Shown: one piece after another, positions 24,231 to 35,041 of the stretch
How the letters are laid out: each line of letters opens with the position of its first letter
Position numbering within the stretch: position 1 is the stretch's first letter
IMG/VR virus record: IMGVR_UViG_3300035701_000059
Location: 1-47,683 of that record
Reading direction: 5' to 3' (one strand)
Length of the DNA stretch: 47,683 nt
From: a virus
Program-made: the position numbers and the translations under genes
The notes under the pieces: model-generated
The model's database searches: none
The model's input: only the letters and a program-made list of their open reading frames with translations
What the model was told of the DNA's origin: nothing

Positions 24231-27200
24231 TTATAAAACCCCTCTTCTATTATCATTATCATCAACCCAAGGAGGTATAACATAGAATCTATTTTCTGCT
24301 TTAATTGTATAACTCCTATCCTCGAATATAATAATATATGTCCTAGAACTAGGTGTCTCCAATACTCGGAAATAAATCAAAGCAATTTTCGTGGCTATTT
24401 GTGCTTGGGCAGCGTTATTGATTATTAGAGTATAATAATTAGAAGTTATTATTATATTATCGCTAGTTTGTTTTTGAACAGTGTCTTGAACAACAAGAAT
24501 AACTCTTGATATTATATCGCTAGTTGTTTGTAATTGTACAGCATTGTTGACTATTATAGTATAATGTGCGAATAATACCACATTTTCAGCGGTTTGAGGT
24601 TGAATAGCGCTATTGGTTATTATGCTATAGTGGGCAAATAATGTTACCTTGCCCGCCGTCTGTAATTGAATGGTATTATTAATTATTAGAATATAATGTT
24701 GAATTAAAGTTATACTATTTGCTGTTTGCAACTGAATAGCGTTTTGTACTTGCAATATTTGATGCTGTATTAAAATTACACTATCAGAGGTTTGTAATTG
24801 AACAGCATTATTAACCGCCAAAACACAATGCTGAAGTAATATCACATTGTTGGAAGTTTGTAATTGAGTAGCGTTGTTAACTGTTGTTAAGATAAAGCGA
24901 TAAACTAAAGTTATATTATCTGCTGTTTGCAACTGAAGAGCGTTTTGTATTACTATTACATGATGTTGTATTAAAAGTATATTATTTGCTGTTTGTAGTT
25001 GTATAACATTTTGAACTGATAATATATGATGTTGAGTTAAAATTATACTGTCTGCTGTTTGTAATTGAATTATACTATTAATTACTAAGACATGATGCTG
25101 AGTTAAAATTATACTTTCAGAAGTTTGTATTTGGATTGTATTTTTAACTGCTAAAATATAATTTTGAGATAATGCTATATTATCAGAGGTTTGTAATTGA
25201 ACAACATTATTAACCGCCAATATATGATGTTGGATTAAAACTATATTGGTTGATGTTTGCAGTTGAGTTGCGTTATTAACTGTTAATACATGATGCTGTA
25301 TTAAAATTACATTATCAGAGGTTTGTAGTTGGGTTGCGTTATTAATTGTTAATACATGATGTTGAGTTAAAACAATATTGCCCGCTGTTTGTAATTGAGT
25401 TGCATTATTAATTGACAACACATGATGCTGAACTAATACTATATTTTGAGCGGTTTGTAATTGAATAGCATCTTGTATTGATAAAATACCCGCCGTCGCA
25501 AGTATTATATTTTGAGCGGCTTGTAATTGAGTAGAATTTTGAACAGATAATATCTGATGCTGAATTAATACTATATTTTCAGATGTTTGTAATTGAGTAG
25601 CACTTTGGACAAATAATATCTGATGTTGTGTTAATATTACATTTTCAGACGTTTGCGGCTGTATAGAATTATAAACTGTTATAGCATAATGTGCAAATAA
25701 AATTGTATTTTCTGCTGTTTGCGCTTGAGTAGCATTATTAACTAATAATACTTGGTGTTGAGTTAGAATTACGTTTTCCGAAGTCTGTAATTGGGTTGTA
25801 TTATTAATTGTTAAAATATAATGTTGAATTAATGTTACATTTTCAGAAGTTTGTAATTGAGCAATATTATTGATAGCCAATACTTGATGTTGAGTTAATG
25901 TTACATTATCGGCAATTTGAACTTGAATAACATTATTGATAACCAACACTTGATGTTGAGTTAATGTTACGTTATCAGCAATTTGAACTTGAATAGCGTT
26001 ATTGACTAAAAGATAACCCGCAAAATGTTGGGTTAGTTCTATATTATTGCTGGTTTGTAATTGAGTAACATTTTGAACTGATAATATATAATGCTGTGTT
26101 AATTCTACATTATTTACAATTTGCGTTTGGATAGCATTTTGCACTTCCAAACTAAATGCAAGCATGTGCTGCGTTAATATTACATTCTCGGAAGTTTGTG
26201 GTTGTGTTGCGTTTTGAACTGTTACAATATAGTGTGCAAATAATATTGTATTATCGGAAGTTTGCAATTGAGTTGCGTTTAAAACAACCAAAACATAATG
26301 CCGAACTAGATTTATATTGCTTGCAGTTTGAGACTGAGTAGAGCCATTGATTAACAGGATTTGATGTTGTATCAACCCGATATTATCGGAAGTTTGCAAT
26401 TGTGAAGCGCCGCCGACCAATAATACTTGATGTTGAATCAATACAATATTTTCTGCAACTTGCAAATGGATAGCACTATTTGTTGATATGTTATAATGTT
26501 GTGTCAATCCAACGTTATCGGCGCTTTGTAGATGTGTAGCATTACTAGTCGTCAATATCTGATGTTGAGTTAATACAATATGCTGTGCTGTTTGTGTTTG
26601 AGCAGCATTTTGTACAACCAATAAACCAAACATATGAGCAATCAGGGTTATATTATCTGCTGTTTGTAATTGAGTAGCATTACTGATTGCTAGTATATGG
26701 TGCTGTGTTAATGCAACATTTTCGACAACTTGATATTGTGTAACATTGTTAATAACCAATATCTGATGCTGAATTAATGTTATATTTTCAGATGTTTGAC
26801 TCTGAATAGCATTATTAATTGTTAATATATAATGAGCAAATAATGTTATATTCTCACTGGTCTGCGACTGTGTTGCATTTTGAATAACTAATACTTGGTG
26901 CTGAGTTAATGTAACACCATTTGCAGTTTGTAGTTGGATTGTATTCTGAATACCCAATACTTGATGCTGTATTAATATTATACTATCCGAAGTCTGCCCC
27001 TGTGTAGTATTGTTGGTTATTAATATTTGATGCTGAATTAGTGCAATAGTATCAGAGGTTTGCGATTGGATAGTGCCTTGGACAACCAATACCTGATGTT
27101 GAGTAAGCAAAATATTGTCTGAGGTTTGTAATTGGGTTGTATTCTGTACTGCCAAACTGTAATGTGCAAATAATGTTATATTGTCTGATGCTTGAGCTTG

Positions 27201-30200
27201 AGTAACATTGTTTACTACTATAACATAGTGAGCCAGTAATCCTACAGCATCAGAAGTTTGCGCTTGCGTTGCACTACCGATTATCAAAATATGATGTTGT
27301 GTTAATGCTATATTTTGAGAACTTTGTAGTTGAGTAGAATTATCAACTAATATATTATAATACCCTTGATAATTTAGTATTATATTATTTGCGGTTTGAA
27401 TTTGGGTAGAATTATTAACTATTATTTGATGTACAACTAATAAAACCTTATCCGCTGTTTGTGATTGTGTAGTATTATTAATCGATAAAACGTAATGTTG
27501 GGTTAAAGCAACATTGTCGGAAGTCTGTGTTTGTGTAGCATTGTTAATTATTATCTGGTGTACAACTAATAAAACTTTATCGGAAGTCTGAACTTGGGCG
27601 GCATTGTTAATCCCCAATACTTGATGTTGAGTTAGAACTACAATACCTGATGTTTGTAATTGTATTGCACTTTGAATTGTAAGTAGATAATCTTGAGTTA
27701 AAAGAATATTGTCAGATGTTTGTAATTGTGTAGAAGAAGCAATAACCAAAATTTGATGTTGAGTTAGAACTACAACACCGGAAGTCTGTAATTGTATTGC
27801 ACCTTGAATTGCTAATAAATAATTTTGAGTTAAAACTACAACACTAGAAGTTTGTAATTGAATTGCATTAGCAACTACTAATACTTGATGTTGAGTTAAA
27901 ACTACATTTCCCGAAGTTTGTAATTGTGTAGCATTATTGACCAATAAACCATAATGCTGAATCAGAACTATGTTATCGGAAGTTTGTAACTGAATAGCAT
28001 TATTAATACTCAATACTTGATGTTGAAGCGGGATTATGCTATCCGATGTTTGATTTTGAATAGCGCTGTTTACTACAATAGCATAGTGAGCAAATAATAT
28101 TGTGGTATCAGAGGTTTGAAGCTGAATAGCATTATTGATTCCCAATACTTGATGCTGAGTTAAGGTTATATTGTCTGATGTTTGCGCCTGTGTTGCGTTA
28201 TTTACTACTATGTTATAATGAGCAAACAATATTATGTTTTCGGCGGTTTGCGCTTGAATGGAACTATTAACCGACAATACTTGATTCTGAGTTAATGCTA
28301 TGTTCTCGGATGTTTGATTCTGAACAGCATTATTTATTACTATACTATAATGTGCAAAAAGTGCAACGTTATCAGAAATTTGTAATTGGGGTGTATTTTG
28401 AACAATCAATATCTGGTATTGAGTTAAAATTACATTGCCTGATATCTGCAATTGAGTAGCATTATTAACCCCTAATACTTGGTGCTGAGTTAATGCTATT
28501 GTCTCGGCAGTTTGTGTTTGCGAAGCACTATTGACTAGTAATACTTGATGTTGAGTTAAAGCTACTTTATCTGATGTTTGAGCTTGGGCTGTGTTATTTA
28601 CCCCCAACACTTGATGTTGAGTTAATACTATGCTCTCAGATATTTGACTCTGAACAGCATTATTTATTACTATACTATAATGTGCAAAAAGCGCAATATT
28701 ATCGGAAGTCTGTAATTGTATTGTACTTTGAACAATTAATATTTGATGTTGAGTTAATGTTACATTACCCGATGTTTGTGATTGAGTGGTATTATTAATC
28801 ACTAACGCTTGATGCTGAGTTAGTGCAACTATTTCGGTAGTTTGTGCTTGTGTGGTGTTATTAACCACTAATACTTGATGTTGAGTTAAAGCTACTTTAT
28901 CCGATGTTTGAACCTGCGCCGTGTTATTTACCGCTAACACTTGATGTTGAGTTAAAATCACATTTTCAGAAGTATGCACTTGAGTGGCATTGTTAATTGT
29001 TATCGAATAATGGGCGCTTAAGATTACGTTCTCTGATGTTTGTGCTATAGTACAATTATTAACTACCAGTGTGTAATGAGCGGTTAATACAACATCACCC
29101 GCCGTATGAATTTGAGTAGCATTATTAACCAATATGATATAATGCGCACTCAAGATTATGGCTCCCGATGTTTGTGTGTGTACTGTATTTTGGACGGATA
29201 ATAGATAATTTTGAGTTAATACAATATTATTTGAAGTGTGTACATGAATAGAATTATTGAGAATTAACGATGCTTCGATTGAATGGTATATAAGATTTAG
29301 ATGGGGAGAAATTTCATATGGGAAATAATCTAAAGGCATACCAAACATGCCAAAATATTCATTTCTCAATATATAATCAACTATACCAGTAATAATTTCT
29401 AATGTTATCTGCCCTTGTGTTGTATTATTAACTATTAATACCCAAACCCGAACTATAATTATTTTATCAGAAGTTTGTACCTGAGTGGCATTGTTAATCA
29501 TCAATGCATGATGTTGGGTTAAAACTATATTATCGGGAGTTTGTAATTGAATAGATGCATTGATAGCCAATATTTGATGTTGGGTTAAAGTTACAGTTCC
29601 CGAGGTTTGTAATTGAGTAGTGCTATTAACCTTCAATATCTGATGTTGAGTTAAAGCTATAATTTCCGAAATCTGTGCCTGAATAGCATTGTTAAGTACT
29701 AGAGGAGTATAGTGTTGAGCCAGAGCTACAGTATCTGAAACTTGCAACTGAGTTGCAGTATTAACAACTAGAACTTGATGCTGCGTTAAAGTTACAATTT
29801 CAGATGTTTGTAAGTGGATTGCGGCATTGGCTGCTATAGCTCCGCTTGGAATTATTATTACACTCCCGGCGGTCTGTAACTGAGTGGCACTATTAATTAC
29901 TAAGATATTATGTTGAATTAAAGCGACATTGTTGGCGGTCTGTAATTGAGTAGAAATATTAACAAACAAAATTTGGTGTTGGGTTAAAACAACAATTTCA
30001 GAAGTCTGTGATTGAGTGGCATTATTAACTGTAATTGAATAGTAAGCGAATAGTGCAACATTCCCGCTTGTTTGTAACTGAGTAGCAATAGCAATTGCTA
30101 AAAGCTGATGTTGAGTTAGTAATATATTATCTGCTGTTTGAGCTTGTGTCGCATTGCTTATGGTTAATATTTGATGTTGGGTTAAGGCTACAGCGCCAGA

Positions 30201-33200
30201 AATTTGTAACTGAGTAGCATTGTCGGCTATAATTGAATAGTGAGCAAATAATGCAATATTGTTGCTTGTTTGTAACTGAGTAGAAGTACCAACTGCCAAA
30301 AGCTGATGTTGAGTTAATAATACATTATCCGATGTTTGAGCTTGTGTTACATTATTTACAATTAATATTTGATGCTGAGTTAACGCGAGAGTGCCGGAAG
30401 TCTGTAATTGAATAGATGTATTGATAACCAACACCTGATGTTGAGTTAATATCACATTTCCAGAAGTCTGCAATTGAGTAGTGTTATTAATTGCTAATAT
30501 CTGATGTTGAGTTAAAGCTATAGTTTCCGAAGCCTGTGCCTGAATAGCATTATTGAGTATTAGAGGGGTATAGTGCTGAGCCAGAGTTACAATATCTGAA
30601 ACCTGCAACTGCGTTGCAGTATTAGCGATTAAAGCTTGATGTTGCGTTAAAGCTACAGTTACAGATGTTTGTAAGTGTATTGCTGTGTTGGTTGCTATAG
30701 CCCCGCTTGGAATTATTGCCGCGCTGTCGGCGGTTTGTAACTGACTGGCGCTATTAATTACTAAAATATTATGCTGTGTTAAAGCAATATTATTAACGGT
30801 CTGTAATTGAGTAGAAGTATTAACAAACAAAATTTGATGCTGAGTTAAAGTTACAGTTCCCGAAGTTTGTAATTGTGTAGTGGCGACAATTGCCAAAACC
30901 TGATGCTGAGTTGGAGATATATTATCTGAAGATTGTGATTGTGTTGTTCCTTGAACTATAAGCAAATAATCTTGGGCTATTGCTATTTTATCAGAAGTCT
31001 GTAACTGAGTAACCCCATTGACAAACAATATCTGATGTTGTATTAAGTCTACACTTCCAGATGTTTGTAACTGAGTGGCATTATTGACTATAATTGAATA
31101 ATGAGCAAACAATGTAACCCTATCGCTTGTTTGCAACTGACTAGCCCCATTAACCACTAATATCTGATGCTGTGTTAGGGCGACAATACCAGAAGCCTGT
31201 AATTGTGTTGCTCCTTGAACTGTAAGGGAATAATCTTGGATTAATGTTATTTTATCAGAAGCCTGTAATTGAGTAGCATTGCCAATCACCAATACTTGAT
31301 GCTGAATTAAACTTACAACATCCGATGTTTGTAGTTGGGTCGCATTTTTTACTATTATTTGATGTACAATTAATAAAACATTGTTTGATGTTTGTAACTG
31401 AGTAGAATCTTGAACCGTAAGTAAATAATCTTGGATTAAGGCTATGGCGTCCGAAGTTTGTAGTTGAGTCGCATTCTTTACTATTATTTGGTGTACAACT
31501 AATATAATATTATTTGATGTTTGTGCCTGAGTAGCGCCCTGAACCGTAAGTAAATAATCTTGGGTTAAGGCTACAACATCCGAAGTTTGTAATTGTGCAG
31601 CACTACCAATCATTAATATTTGATGTTGGGTTAATGCCACAACTCCGGAAATCTGTGATTGAGCGGAATTATTGACCGTTAATGTAACTGTTCCTGAATA
31701 ATATGTTAGTGTCGGTTTCTCAGAAGCCTGTAGTTGAGTAGTGCTATTGACTACAATTGAATAATGAGCAGACAACGCAACATTTTCACTTATTTGTAAT
31801 TGAGTAGCAATAGCAACTGCCAAAATTTGATGTTGAGTTAAAGCAACAATTCCGGATGTTTGTAAATGAGTAACACTTTGAACTGTAAGTAAATAATCTT
31901 GAGTTAAAGCGACATTATCAGAAGTTTGTAGTTGAGTCGCATTCTTTACTATTATTTGGTGTACAACTAATAAAACATTATTTGATGTTTGTAACTGAGT
32001 AGCGCTTTGAACTGTAAGGGAATAATCTTGAGTTAGTGCTACAGCGCCCGAAGTTTGCGCTTGAGTTGCATTCTTTACTATTATTTGGTGTACAACTAAT
32101 AAAACATTATTTGAAGTTTGTGATTGTGTAGCACCGCTAACTACTAATATCTGATGCTGAGTTAGTGCTACAGCACCGGAAGTTTGTAATTGCGTTGAGC
32201 CTTGAACCGTAAGGGAATAGTCTTGGGTTAAAGCTATGGTATTCGATGTTTGTAACTGAGTAGCACTGGCAACCGCTAATATTTGATGTTGGGTTAAAGT
32301 TACTTTGTCTGATGTTTGTGCCTGAGTAGAACTCTGAACCGCAAGTAAATAGTCTTGAGTTAGTGCTACAGCGCCCGAAGTTTGCGCTTGAGTTGCATTC
32401 TTTACTATTATTTGGTGTACAACTAATAAAACATTATTTGAAGTTTGTGATTGTGTAGCACCGCTAACTACTAATATCTGATGCTGAGTTAGTGCTACAG
32501 CACCGGAAGTTTGTAATTGAGTAGCACCGTTAACCGTTAATGTAGCAGTTCCAGGATGATAAGTTAGAACCACATTATCGGAAGTTTGCAACTGAACAGT
32601 TGCTGATGTATAACCATCTTCTAATATGAGTTTATTGCTATCTTCAAGAAGAAGATAAAAGTTTGTTTCAATAAGTAAATCAAAGTGAGGGATTAAGGTT
32701 AAAGACCAGTTAGGTCGATAATATTGGGTTAAAACAACTGTTCCGCATGCTTGTACTTGAGTAGCGTTTTTTGCTATTGCTATTGTCTTATTGGTAGTTA
32801 CAGTAGGTTTACCGGAGGTTTGTTCTTGAGCAGTATTTTGAACTGTTAATGTAATATTTGCCCTAACCGCAAAAGCTATTTCGGATTGATAGGTATCCGA
32901 AGTAACAGAGGATTGCATATTATCTTCCCCTACCTCATATGCCACACCCCAAACAACATCCGAGTATGAACCTGCGCTTATATCTGTTTGTCCTGCCCCA
33001 ACAGGGGACGGGTCAACTGCGGTTTGATAATTTACAACAGAAACAAACCCTATATCATTTGTATTGATAGTTCCTAAAGACGGGGAAGTCCAATTTTGAG
33101 CAATGCTCCCGCTAGTCCCGATAATAAAACTGGCAGGAGTTACAGATGTGTTTGATAGAAAGAATAAGAGAGCCTCGGCTGCGTATGACAAACTAACGGT

Positions 33201-34415
33201 AAAGCTGATTGTAAGTGTCTGCCCTGTTGCCCCTCTGGTTGGAAAACCAGTTTGTCCATACAGCATATAGTATGCTTGCGTCGCGGTTTTATTAATATTA
33301 TTTTTATCATAATGGCTGATTATATAAGTAAAATGGTCGTGAGCATCAGCATCAAAGTTAGATATATCGAGAATATCTGCTGGCGAAGCATTAAACCAAC
33401 CGCCTTCTATCAAGAGGATACAGGCGGTAGCATCGGCGGGGACAGTTATTCCCGTTATAGTCGCTGTACTTCCTACCGACATGGTGTATAGTATGTCTTT
33501 ACTATATACTGTTCCTATTACAATGCCCGCTATTTGGGATTGGGTTAACACCATTGTTTCAGAAGTTTGCAATTGAGTAGCGTTTTTTGCTATTGCTATT
33601 GTCTTATTGGTAGTTACAGTAGGTTTACCGGAGGTTTGTGTATGAGTAGCAGTATTAATCGTTAATGTACCAGTTCCAGAATGATAAGTTAGGGCTACAT
33701 TATCCGATGTTTGTGACTGAGTAGCATTATCAACTGGCAAACTTGCCTTAATAGCAAATGCTATTTCTGATTGGTAACTAGAAGTAGTAACGGAGGTTGA
33801 AGGAGTGGCTTCTCCAAATTCATACCCGATTCCATATACAACATTCCCATATGTTCCTGTAAGCAAATCGGTCTGATTGCTTCCGGCGGGGGAGGGGTCA
33901 ACTGCGGTTTGATAGTTAATAACCTCTACAAAAGAAATATCAGAAGGATTAAGGGTTCCTAAAGAAGTAAATGTCCTGTTTTGAGCAACGTTTCCGTCAG
34001 TCCCCATAATAAAACTAGAAGCATTTGTAGTTGTTCCCGATAAGAAAAATAAAGCAACTTTACCACTATATTGTGATGCAACAGTATAACTACCATAAAA
34101 GGTATTACCAGTAGACCCTCTGGTTGGGAAACCAGTTTGACCATATAGCATATAGTGTGCTTGTGTTGCAGTTCTACCAGTTTGATTAGCGTCATACCAT
34201 GATATTATATATGTAAAATGGTCATGAGTGTCATTATCAAAGTTAGAAATGTCGAGAATATCCGCTGGCGAAGAACTAAACCAACCTCCCAATCCAATAA
34301 GAACACAAGCTGTAGCATCAGAAGGAACGGTTATACCTGTTATAGTAAATGTACTTGCTGCTGCAAAAGGAGCCGCCAAATCAGCGGTATAGACTGTACT
34401 AATTGTAATAGTCAT
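24231..34415 (-). CDS. Giant repeat adhesin/fibre (3394 residues)
   Basis: The longest gene in the window. It begins with two homologous ~220-residue domains (about residues 1-225 and 300-525), each with ITGITVP, GGWF, SPADILDISNFD, DHFTYIIS, MLYGQTGFPTRG and NYQTAVDPSP, and each followed by short repeat stretches. From about residue 600 to 3330 the protein is 22-residue repeats (about 120 by length) of the NNATQLQTSDNVxLTQHxxL type, broken once near 1690-1750 by a non-repeat segment. The C-terminus carries a Tyr/Arg/Glu/Asn 'AENR' motif. Such a protein should form a very long fibre on the virion or infected cell; the duplicated N-terminal domain may be the attachment or receptor domain. A 17-codon leader ORF ends at its start (TAATG). 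Confidence 0.88.
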   Translation of the reverse strand: MTITISTVYTADLAAPFAAASTFTITGITVPSDATACVLIGLGGWFSSSPADILDISNFDNDTHDHFTYIISWYDANQTGRTATQAHYMLYGQTGFPTRGSTGNTFYGSYTVASQYSGKVALFFLSGTTTNASSFIMGTDGNVAQNRTFTSLGTLNPSDISFVEVINYQTAVDPSPAGSNQTDLLTGTYGNVVYGIGYEFGEATPSTSVTTSSYQSEIAFAIKASLPVDNATQSQTSDNVALTYHSGTGTLTINTATHTQTSGKPTVTTNKTIAIAKNATQLQTSETMVLTQSQIAGIVIGTVYSKDILYTMSVGSTATITGITVPADATACILLIEGGWFNASPADILDISNFDADAHDHFTYIISHYDKNNINKTATQAYYMLYGQTGFPTRGATGQTLTISFTVSLSYAAEALLFFLSNTSVTPASFIIGTSGSIAQNWTSPSLGTINTNDIGFVSVVNYQTAVDPSPVGAGQTDISAGSYSDVVWGVAYEVGEDNMQSSVTSDTYQSEIAFAVRANITLTVQNTAQEQTSGKPTVTTNKTIAIAKNATQVQACGTVVLTQYYRPNWSLTLIPHFDLLIETNFYLLLEDSNKLILEDGYTSATVQLQTSDNVVLTYHPGTATLTVNGATQLQTSGAVALTQHQILVVSGATQSQTSNNVLLVVHQIIVKNATQAQTSGAVALTQDYLLAVQSSTQAQTSDKVTLTQHQILAVASATQLQTSNTIALTQDYSLTVQGSTQLQTSGAVALTQHQILVVSGATQSQTSNNVLLVVHQIIVKNATQAQTSGAVALTQDYSLTVQSATQLQTSNNVLLVVHQIIVKNATQLQTSDNVALTQDYLLTVQSVTHLQTSGIVALTQHQILAVAIATQLQISENVALSAHYSIVVNSTTQLQASEKPTLTYYSGTVTLTVNNSAQSQISGVVALTQHQILMIGSAAQLQTSDVVALTQDYLLTVQGATQAQTSNNIILVVHQIIVKNATQLQTSDAIALIQDYLLTVQDSTQLQTSNNVLLIVHQIIVKNATQLQTSDVVSLIQHQVLVIGNATQLQASDKITLIQDYSLTVQGATQLQASGIVALTQHQILVVNGASQLQTSDRVTLFAHYSIIVNNATQLQTSGSVDLIQHQILFVNGVTQLQTSDKIAIAQDYLLIVQGTTQSQSSDNISPTQHQVLAIVATTQLQTSGTVTLTQHQILFVNTSTQLQTVNNIALTQHNILVINSASQLQTADSAAIIPSGAIATNTAIHLQTSVTVALTQHQALIANTATQLQVSDIVTLAQHYTPLILNNAIQAQASETIALTQHQILAINNTTQLQTSGNVILTQHQVLVINTSIQLQTSGTLALTQHQILIVNNVTQAQTSDNVLLTQHQLLAVGTSTQLQTSNNIALFAHYSIIADNATQLQISGAVALTQHQILTISNATQAQTADNILLTQHQLLAIAIATQLQTSGNVALFAYYSITVNNATQSQTSEIVVLTQHQILFVNISTQLQTANNVALIQHNILVINSATQLQTAGSVIIIPSGAIAANAAIHLQTSEIVTLTQHQVLVVNTATQLQVSDTVALAQHYTPLVLNNAIQAQISEIIALTQHQILKVNSTTQLQTSGTVTLTQHQILAINASIQLQTPDNIVLTQHHALMINNATQVQTSDKIIIVRVWVLIVNNTTQGQITLEIITGIVDYILRNEYFGMFGMPLDYFPYEISPHLNLIYHSIEASLILNNSIHVHTSNNIVLTQNYLLSVQNTVHTQTSGAIILSAHYIILVNNATQIHTAGDVVLTAHYTLVVNNCTIAQTSENVILSAHYSITINNATQVHTSENVILTQHQVLAVNNTAQVQTSDKVALTQHQVLVVNNTTQAQTTEIVALTQHQALVINNTTQSQTSGNVTLTQHQILIVQSTIQLQTSDNIALFAHYSIVINNAVQSQISESIVLTQHQVLGVNNTAQAQTSDKVALTQHQVLLVNSASQTQTAETIALTQHQVLGVNNATQLQISGNVILTQYQILIVQNTPQLQISDNVALFAHYSIVINNAVQNQTSENIALTQNQVLSVNSSIQAQTAENIILFAHYNIVVNNATQAQTSDNITLTQHQVLGINNAIQLQTSDTTILFAHYAIVVNSAIQNQTSDSIIPLQHQVLSINNAIQLQTSDNIVLIQHYGLLVNNATQLQTSGNVVLTQHQVLVVANAIQLQTSSVVVLTQNYLLAIQGAIQLQTSGVVVLTQHQILVIASSTQLQTSDNILLTQDYLLTIQSAIQLQTSGIVVLTQHQVLGINNAAQVQTSDKVLLVVHQIIINNATQTQTSDNVALTQHYVLSINNTTQSQTADKVLLVVHQIIVNNSTQIQTANNIILNYQGYYNILVDNSTQLQSSQNIALTQHHILIIGSATQAQTSDAVGLLAHYVIVVNNVTQAQASDNITLFAHYSLAVQNTTQLQTSDNILLTQHQVLVVQGTIQSQTSDTIALIQHQILITNNTTQGQTSDSIILIQHQVLGIQNTIQLQTANGVTLTQHQVLVIQNATQSQTSENITLFAHYILTINNAIQSQTSENITLIQHQILVINNVTQYQVVENVALTQHHILAISNATQLQTADNITLIAHMFGLLVVQNAAQTQTAQHIVLTQHQILTTSNATHLQSADNVGLTQHYNISTNSAIHLQVAENIVLIQHQVLLVGGASQLQTSDNIGLIQHQILLINGSTQSQTASNINLVRHYVLVVLNATQLQTSDNTILFAHYIVTVQNATQPQTSENVILTQHMLAFSLEVQNAIQTQIVNNVELTQHYILSVQNVTQLQTSNNIELTQHFAGYLLVNNAIQVQIADNVTLTQHQVLVINNVIQVQIADNVTLTQHQVLAINNIAQLQTSENVTLIQHYILTINNTTQLQTSENVILTQHQVLLVNNATQAQTAENTILFAHYAITVYNSIQPQTSENVILTQHQILFVQSATQLQTSENIVLIQHQILSVQNSTQLQAAQNIILATAGILSIQDAIQLQTAQNIVLVQHHVLSINNATQLQTAGNIVLTQHHVLTINNATQLQTSDNVILIQHHVLTVNNATQLQTSTNIVLIQHHILAVNNVVQLQTSDNIALSQNYILAVKNTIQIQTSESIILTQHHVLVINSIIQLQTADSIILTQHHILSVQNVIQLQTANNILLIQHHVIVIQNALQLQTADNITLVYRFILTTVNNATQLQTSNNVILLQHCVLAVNNAVQLQTSDSVILIQHQILQVQNAIQLQTANSITLIQHYILIINNTIQLQTAGKVTLFAHYSIITNSAIQPQTAENVVLFAHYTIIVNNAVQLQTTSDIISRVILVVQDTVQKQTSDNIIITSNYYTLIINNAAQAQIATKIALIYFRVLETPSSRTYIIIFEDRSYTIKAENRFYVIPPWVDDNDNRRGVL
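24400..32620 (-). repeat. Array of degenerate 66-bp coding repeats
   Basis: The coding repeats are head-to-tail 66-bp units, with some 63-bp units of the form LLVVHQIIVKNATQ. Some units are near-identical to others far away: blocks of about 165 bases at 32026-32192 and 32353-32519 appear identical. Others have diverged to about half identity. The array has non-repeat interruptions near 29260-29400, and beyond its 5' end near 32610-32720. This pattern fits growth and shrinkage by slippage and unequal recombination. Confidence 0.85.
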
Positions 34416-34468
34416 TAGACACCTCCCCTATGGGAGTATAAGGTGGATAATAAGTGATTAGTAGCCAT
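34415..34468 (-). CDS. 17-residue leader peptide of the giant adhesin gene
   Basis: A short ORF (MATNHLLSTLYSHRGGV) with a perfect AGGAGGTGGAT ribosome binding site. Its TAA stop overlaps the ATG of the giant gene as TAATG. Bases 34423-34436 form a CTCCC/GGGAG hairpin around the giant gene's own GGGGAGG site, so that site may be masked until ribosomes translate the leader. This would make translation of a very costly protein dependent on leader translation. Confidence 0.65.
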   Translation of the reverse strand: MATNHLLSTLYSHRGGV

Positions 34469-34488
34469 ATCCACCTCCTATTTCTTTA

Positions 34489-35040
34489 TTAGATTATTAC
34501 AATATTAGTCCTGTTACCGTTGGAATCTACGGTAGCCACGACCCTATTTGTACCATCTCCTAAATCTCTAAACGTTATTGTACTGGTATTTCCACCACTA
34601 ACTCTGCCTGCCATAACCGCCGCCATGATTTGTAATACTTGCTTGAAATTATATGAACCATCGATGATTTCAGTTAGGATACTGCTACCACTAACTTCAA
34701 GTAAATCAGTCCCGGTAATAGAGTCATATACATTGGAAGGAACTACCATCCAAGAATCCCAAACGGGTAAAGCGCCCGCAACATGAACAGCAAGCTGAAG
34801 CAAACCAGAACCGCTTGTGTCGGTGGCATTTAATGGGCAAGAATACCAACCCACAAGGTTTGGGTCTGATGTGGCATTACTGCCTTCATTCTTTTGAGCA
34901 TAAGCTTCACCATTTTTAGATAAGAATATAACCGAAGGAGTAAGGGTGAGGCTGCCTTTTGCGGTTTTACCATCGGTATCATCCACAAATTCACCAATCA
35001 TTACTGTAGTTGCAGTATTTTTTCTTAATAAACCAGCCAT
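34489..35040 (-). CDS. Fibre-associated virion protein
   Basis: A 183-residue protein with features I recall from small phage appendage proteins. The N-terminus (LLRKNTATTVMIGEFVDDTDGKT) begins a beta domain, and the C-terminal half ends in AAVMAGRVSGGNTSTITFR with RVVATVDSNGNRT, a pattern found at the ends of many phage tail fibre or baseplate-associated proteins. It sits between two repeat adhesins and has a strong AAGGAG site, with its ATG next to the upstream stop. It probably assembles with them. No enzyme motif is seen. Confidence 0.75.
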   Translation of the reverse strand: MAGLLRKNTATTVMIGEFVDDTDGKTAKGSLTLTPSVIFLSKNGEAYAQKNEGSNATSDPNLVGWYSCPLNATDTSGSGLLQLAVHVAGALPVWDSWMVVPSNVYDSITGTDLLEVSGSSILTEIIDGSYNFKQVLQIMAAVMAGRVSGGNTSTITFRDLGDGTNRVVATVDSNGNRTNIVII

Positions 35041-35041
35041 A

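Noticed and set aside
24400-32620. A CRISPR array in the regularly spaced repeats
   Set aside because: The repeats are contiguous 66-bp coding units without unique spacers and keep one reading frame across the whole gene.
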